From DATLMR01 sp035634255 (GTDB lineage: Bacteria > Acidobacteriota > Blastocatellia > UBA7656): a stretch of DNA of 64,000 nt. The stretch covers positions 65,273 to 129,272 of the forward strand of contig DASQDI010000079.1 of NCBI GenBank assembly GCA_035634255.1, in the 5' to 3' direction. Below the pieces are notes generated by a model. That model had not been told where the DNA came from and ran no database searches. It was given only the letters and a program-made list of their open reading frames with translations. The position numbers and the translations under genes are program-made. Every line of letters starts with the position of its first letter. The stretch's first letter is position 1. This document shows positions 60,837-64,000 of the stretch, in pieces.

Positions 60837-61868
60837 TCACCTGACTATCAGAGACTTGGCCTCCCGTTCCAGCACGCGCCCGATCACCGTGGCGCTCGGA
60901 TAATTCACCCGCAGGCGCGCGAGCAGGTCGACCGCGCGGTCGGGAGGGATTGAGATCAGCAGCCCGCCCGCCGTCTGCGGGTCGAAGAGGAGGCTGCGCA
61001 TCTCCTTGCTAACGTCGTCGCTGATTTCTATGTCCTCGCCCACGTACTCGCGGTTTGTCCTGTCCCCGCTCGTGAGCAGGCCTTGCCCCGCGAGCTCCAT
61101 CGCGCCCTTGATGAGGGGGACGCTCGGGGAATCGATCTCAAGAGTCACCCCGCTCCCGCGCGCCAGCTCCCAGGCGTGGCCGAGCAGGGCGAAGCCCGTT
61201 ATGTCGGTCGCGCCCTTCACGTCGAAGTCCTGCATGGCGTGGGCGGCTTCCTTGCCGCGCGTGAGCATGGTCTTTATCGAGGCCTCGGCCGCCTCTTCCG
61301 ACGCCTTGGCGAACTTGATGCCGGTCGAGATCACGCCGGTCCCGATAGGCTTCGTGAGTATCAGCACGTCGCCGGGCCTCGCGCCGGCGTTGGTCGCGAC
61401 CTTCCGCGGGTCAATCACGCCCGTCACGGCGTAGCCGAACATGATCTGCTGGTTATCGACGCTGTGGCCCCCGAGCAGGGCGACCCCGTTGTCGGACAGT
61501 ACGCTGAGCCCGCCCCGCATGACCTCCGCGAGTATCTCGAAATCGACCCCCTTCTTAGGGAAGCAGGTAATCGCGAGGGCCGTGATCGGGGTCCCGCCCA
61601 TCGCCCATACGTCGTTGATCGAGTTGAGCGCGGCGATGCGCCCGTAGTCGAACGGGTCGTCGACGATGGGGGTGAAGAAATCGACCGTCTGCACGATGGC
61701 GAGGTCTTCGCGAAGGCGGTATACTCCCGCGTCGTCGGCCGTGTCAAAGCCGACGATCAGGTTCTCATCGAAAGGCTGTTTCGGTAGTCCGCCCAGAACC
61801 TGGGCGAGTGCGCCGGGCGCGAGCTTGGCCGCTCAACCGGCGCACGAAACCATTTCGGTTAATCTCAT
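60837..61868 (-). CDS. selD: Selenide,water dikinase SelD, itself a selenoprotein (Sec12)
   Basis: 343 residues from the ATG at 61868 (GGGGGAG five bases upstream) with UGA at codon 12 (61835-61833) read as selenocysteine: MRLTEMVSCAG-U-AAKLAPG. This is the conserved catalytic Cys/Sec position of SelD, followed by the invariant Lys. Without read-through the frame starts only at codon 59. The rest matches SelD: VQTVDFFTPIVDDPFDYGRIAALNSINDVWAMGG, GHSVDNQQIMFGYAVTG and FDPQTAGGLLISI. It makes selenophosphate from selenide and ATP. A SECIS-like hairpin lies downstream of UGA. In this operon it also supplies SenB. Confidence 0.93.
61790..61806 (-). promoter_or_regulatory. Bacterial SECIS-like hairpin in selD
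   Basis: On the minus strand, CGCCCAG-GTT-CTGGGCG is a perfect 7-bp stem with a GTT apical loop, starting about 26 bases after the UGA. The apical CAGGUUCUG closely resembles the CAGGUCUG apex of the E. coli fdhF SECIS, where SelB binds. The UGA-to-loop distance of about 33 bases fits bacterial SECIS elements. Confidence 0.75.
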
Positions 61869-61970
61869 CGTTACTCCCCCTGAATGAAAACGCAAATTGA
61901 AATATCTAGTCCCGCAATGATAAGAATCGCATATTCTTCTGAGGTTTTCGAATCGATTCACGGGCGGTCG

Positions 61971-62011
61971 GGTTTTTACAGGAAGGTGACATTTTTAACA
62001 GGTTTTTACAG
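61971..62011. repeat. Phased GGTTTTTACAG repeats between selD and the dioxygenase gene
   Basis: GGTTTTTACAG occurs at 61971-61981 and 62001-62011; a degenerate copy ATTTTTAACAG lies at 61991-62001. The T-tracts are spaced by 20 and 10 bases, in phase with the helix, so this stretch may be bent. It could form operators for either neighbouring gene. The role is not known. Confidence 0.4.
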
Positions 62012-62074
62012 CCTTTCGCGCCCGCGTCGATTAGACTGAAGGCCGCCCTATCGTTACACGATCTGGAGGTTTCG

Positions 62075-62632
62075 ATGAAAGCTATAAGCATGCTGCTCGC
62101 CCTTATTCTGTCGTCCGTATGTTCGGCGTCGCCGCTCCAGCAGCCGCAGCCGCCCGCGGGCGACGTGCCGTGGAAGATCACCGTGACCCCGCCCGGCGAG
62201 CCGGGGGAGCCGCTCATAGTATCGGGCACGGTCTTCGACTCCGACGGGACCACGCCGCTCGCAGGCATACCCGTCTACGTCTACCAGACGGACGCGAAAG
62301 GTTTTTACACCCCGGCGGACGCGATGGACTCGAAGAACTCGCGGCTGCGCGGGTGGATGAAGACGAACCGGGAAGGGAAGTACGAGTTCCGCACCATCAA
62401 GCCCGGCCCTTACCCTTCGGGCGGCCCCCCGGCTCACATCCATTACGTGGTCTCGGCTCCGGGATTCCGCGAGCGTGTGTTCGAGATAGTCTTCCAGGGC
62501 GATCCGCGAATCGACGACCAGATACGCGCGATGGCGGCGAGGGAAGACAGCGCCTTTTCGATAAGAGCCCTGGACCGCGACGGGCAGGGAGTGCTGCGGT
62601 GTGTTCAGGACATAAAAATGCGGCGGGAGTAA
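62075..62632 (+). CDS. Secreted intradiol dioxygenase-like protein
   Basis: 185 residues with a signal peptide (SMLLALILSSVCSA). The intradiol fold is seen in VSGTVFDSDGTTPLAGIPVYVYQTDAKGFYT, WMKTNREGKYEFRTIKPGPYPSGGPPAHIHYVV and FEIVFQGDPRIDDQ. The expected Tyr, Tyr, His, His iron ligands lie in these segments (Tyr near VYVYQTD and PGPYP; His in AHIHY). Such short exported intradiol proteins are widespread, and their substrates are often unknown. The next gene follows directly, with starts overlapping the stop by one base or 15 bases on. Confidence 0.8.
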   Translation: MKAISMLLALILSSVCSASPLQQPQPPAGDVPWKITVTPPGEPGEPLIVSGTVFDSDGTTPLAGIPVYVYQTDAKGFYTPADAMDSKNSRLRGWMKTNREGKYEFRTIKPGPYPSGGPPAHIHYVVSAPGFRERVFEIVFQGDPRIDDQIRAMAAREDSAFSIRALDRDGQGVLRCVQDIKMRRE

Positions 62633-62646
62633 TGAGGACCCACACC

Positions 62647-63858
62647 ATGATGAAAAGATTTTTTATTAATGCCGGAACGGCAGTCGCCCTTCTCTCGATC
62701 ACCTTCATAATCACCGCGCCCGAGGGCCTCGCGCAGCAGCAGGACTTTCGCAGGGTCCCGGTGGTCTACACCCTGCCGGGCATGGATAAAGTGACGGCGA
62801 GGCGCGACGTGACGTACAAGACGGCGGGCGATAAGGCCCTGAAGCTGGACGTGTATTACCCCCCCGGCTCCGGCGAAGGCGCGCGACTTCCCGCGGTCAT
62901 CTTCGTGAACGGGGTCGGGGCCGACGACATGAGAGAGTGGCAGGTCTATATCGACTGGGCCAAGCTGACCGCCGTCTCCGGGTTCGTCGCCATCACTCAC
63001 CAGAGCCGCGCGGCGGAATCGTCGGCCGACGCCGCGGACCTGATCAGCTACGTGCGAACGAACGCCGACTCGCTCAGGATCGACGCGAACAGGTTAGGTA
63101 TATGGTCGTGCTCGGCCAACGTTCGCATAACGGTCCCGATCATCATGCAGCCGGACCGCAAATACATTCGGTGCGCGGTCCTTTACTACGGGGTGATGAC
63201 CCCGCACGCCACGCGCGCGAACCTGCCTCTATTCATCGCGCGGGCGGGGCTCGACAACCCGAACCTCAACCGGGGCATAGACGGCTTCGTGAGTCAGGCG
63301 TTGACCGAAGGGGCCCCGCTCACCCTGATCAATTACGAGGACGGCCAGCATGCCTTCGACGTGCGCGACAACAACGACAAGTCGCGCGAGTTCATCAGGC
63401 AGACGCTCGACTTCATGAAATTCCACCTCTCGCGGGACTACGCGGAGCAGGACGCGGGCAGGCGCGCGCCCACGCCCCCGCAGTTCGCGGCGATGATCGC
63501 GAAGGACGGATTTGCAAAATCGCTTCAGGTCTACAAGGACGCGAAGAAGGCCGACCCCGGAGCTTTGATCTTTCAGGAAAACACCCTCAACCAACTCGGC
63601 TACGAGCTGTTGCAGGCCGGCAGCGTCAAGGAGGCGTTGGAGGTCTTCAAGCTCAACGCCGAAGAGCACCCGAACTCGCCGAACGTCTACGACAGCCTCG
63701 CCGACGGGTACGAGGCGGACGGCAACAGGGAACTGGCCCTCAAGTTTTCGGAGAAGGCCCTTGAGCTGCTGGCGGCCGCTCAGGGCCTCAGCGAGGAGCG
63801 GAAGACGGCCATCCGGAACAGCGCGAGCGACAAGGTGAAGAGGCTCAAGGGGCAGTAA
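62647..63858 (+). CDS. Alpha/beta hydrolase with C-terminal TPR repeats
   Basis: 403 residues from the ATG at 62647 (GAGG nine bases upstream); ATG at 62632 overlaps the previous stop. A signal peptide (TAVALLSITFIITAPEGLAQ) leads to an esterase fold: LKLDVYYPPGSGEGARLPAVIFVNGVG, DANRLGIWSCSANVRITVPI (nucleophile elbow with Ser but an Asn in place of the second Gly) and EDGQHAFDVRDN (His). The C-terminal third (about 300-400) holds tetratricopeptide-like repeats: LNQLGYELLQAGSVKEALEVFKLNAEEHPNSPNVYDSLADGYEADGN. It is probably an exported hydrolase held in a complex by the repeats. A strong terminator follows. Confidence 0.82.
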   Translation: MMKRFFINAGTAVALLSITFIITAPEGLAQQQDFRRVPVVYTLPGMDKVTARRDVTYKTAGDKALKLDVYYPPGSGEGARLPAVIFVNGVGADDMREWQVYIDWAKLTAVSGFVAITHQSRAAESSADAADLISYVRTNADSLRIDANRLGIWSCSANVRITVPIIMQPDRKYIRCAVLYYGVMTPHATRANLPLFIARAGLDNPNLNRGIDGFVSQALTEGAPLTLINYEDGQHAFDVRDNNDKSREFIRQTLDFMKFHLSRDYAEQDAGRRAPTPPQFAAMIAKDGFAKSLQVYKDAKKADPGALIFQENTLNQLGYELLQAGSVKEALEVFKLNAEEHPNSPNVYDSLADGYEADGNRELALKFSEKALELLAAAQGLSEERKTAIRNSASDKVKRLKGQ

Positions 63859-63895
63859 AAGTTTTCGCTTTCGGCCCCAAATTTTCGACCACCTC

Positions 63896-63928
63896 CGAGT
63901 GCGGGCGCCCTGCCCGCACTCGTTTTTT
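63896..63928 (+). terminator. Rho-independent terminator after the hydrolase-TPR gene
   Basis: CGAGTGCGGGC and GCCCGCACTCG form a perfect 11-bp stem with loop GCCCT, followed by TTTTTT (63923-63928). It begins 38 bases after the stop and ends the intradiol/hydrolase operon. Confidence 0.92.
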
Positions 63929-64000
63929 CAGAGAGCTGTCTCCGCGAGGGCTTGTCAAAATGGGTGAAAAGTGTCAAAGATTTGTAAAATGATGGCGCCC

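Noticed and set aside
61790..61868. selD start at the later ATG-like codon (61694)
   Set aside because: That start would drop the catalytic Cys/Sec position and the invariant Lys; read-through of UGA gives an exact family match with a good ribosome site.

Overview
The window is a G+C-rich bacterial chromosome segment, coding on both strands in short operons. The gene mix points to the Acidobacteriota, probably class Blastocatellia: carboxypeptidase-regulatory-like membrane proteins, membrane-anchored winged-helix-like proteins, a twin-arginine sugar isomerase, many lone VOC/DinB/YkgJ proteins, a heme plus type II copper enzyme, a ROCO protein and SelD-linked selenium genes. This placement is inferred from gene content. 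No rRNA, tRNA, CRISPR array, transposase or intact prophage was recognised.

Layout. 1-4.5 kb: partial patatin lipase, secreted cytochrome c/copper monooxygenase-like protein, exonuclease, and a MerR regulator behind a MerR-type, probably leaderless promoter. 4.5-6.9 kb: ferritin-like (VioB-type) protein with an unknown partner. 7.1-9.6 kb: an LRR-Roc-COR-TIR protein of visibly lower G+C. 9.6-16.8 kb: housekeeping and accessory singletons. 16.8-18.9 kb: an ATP-grasp ligase overlapping a zinc metallopeptidase. 19-30 kb: membrane winged-helix-like protein, peptide deformylase, AlkD-like protein, a deletion-damaged amidohydrolase, a ClpX-like ATPase coupled to an F420/FMN enzyme, a 1-Cys peroxiredoxin and a 2-oxoglutarate oxygenase. 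30-36 kb: matrixin-like lipoprotein, subclass B3 metallo-beta-lactamase, MsrA, an ECF sigma factor with two small membrane proteins, and a TlpA-like thioredoxin. 39-46 kb: VOC protein, FMN reductase, then a glucosidase / sugar dehydrogenase / glycogen-debranching operon. 46.2-47.4 kb: a graveyard of frameshifted fragments. 47.5-54.9 kb: LysR/serine hydrolase divergent pair, AlkA, and an amino-acid-type catabolic operon. 54.9-61.9 kb: selenium cluster. 62-63.9 kb: intradiol dioxygenase-like protein and an alpha/beta hydrolase-TPR protein.

Two findings stand out. First, at 36351-36521 (minus) lies a 56-codon gene with a strong ribosome-binding site. It carries the microviridin leader motif PFFARYLEGQ and the core TLKYPSDTDE, so it is an orphan omega-ester peptide (graspetide) precursor with no microviridin-type ligase in the window. 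Second, the minus-strand block selD - phnD-like - phnC-like - fused phnE-like - senA - senB joins a selenium-oxyanion-type importer to selenophosphate synthesis and selenoneine biosynthesis. Its selD needs an in-frame UGA (Sec12) read through, and a SECIS-like hairpin follows that codon, so the organism very likely decodes selenocysteine.

Several genes show decay: amidohydrolase, VOC protein, DoxX-like protein and the 46.3-47.2 kb remnants. Perfect hairpins mark many operon ends, including one with 19-bp arms that contains the stop codons of two convergent genes.
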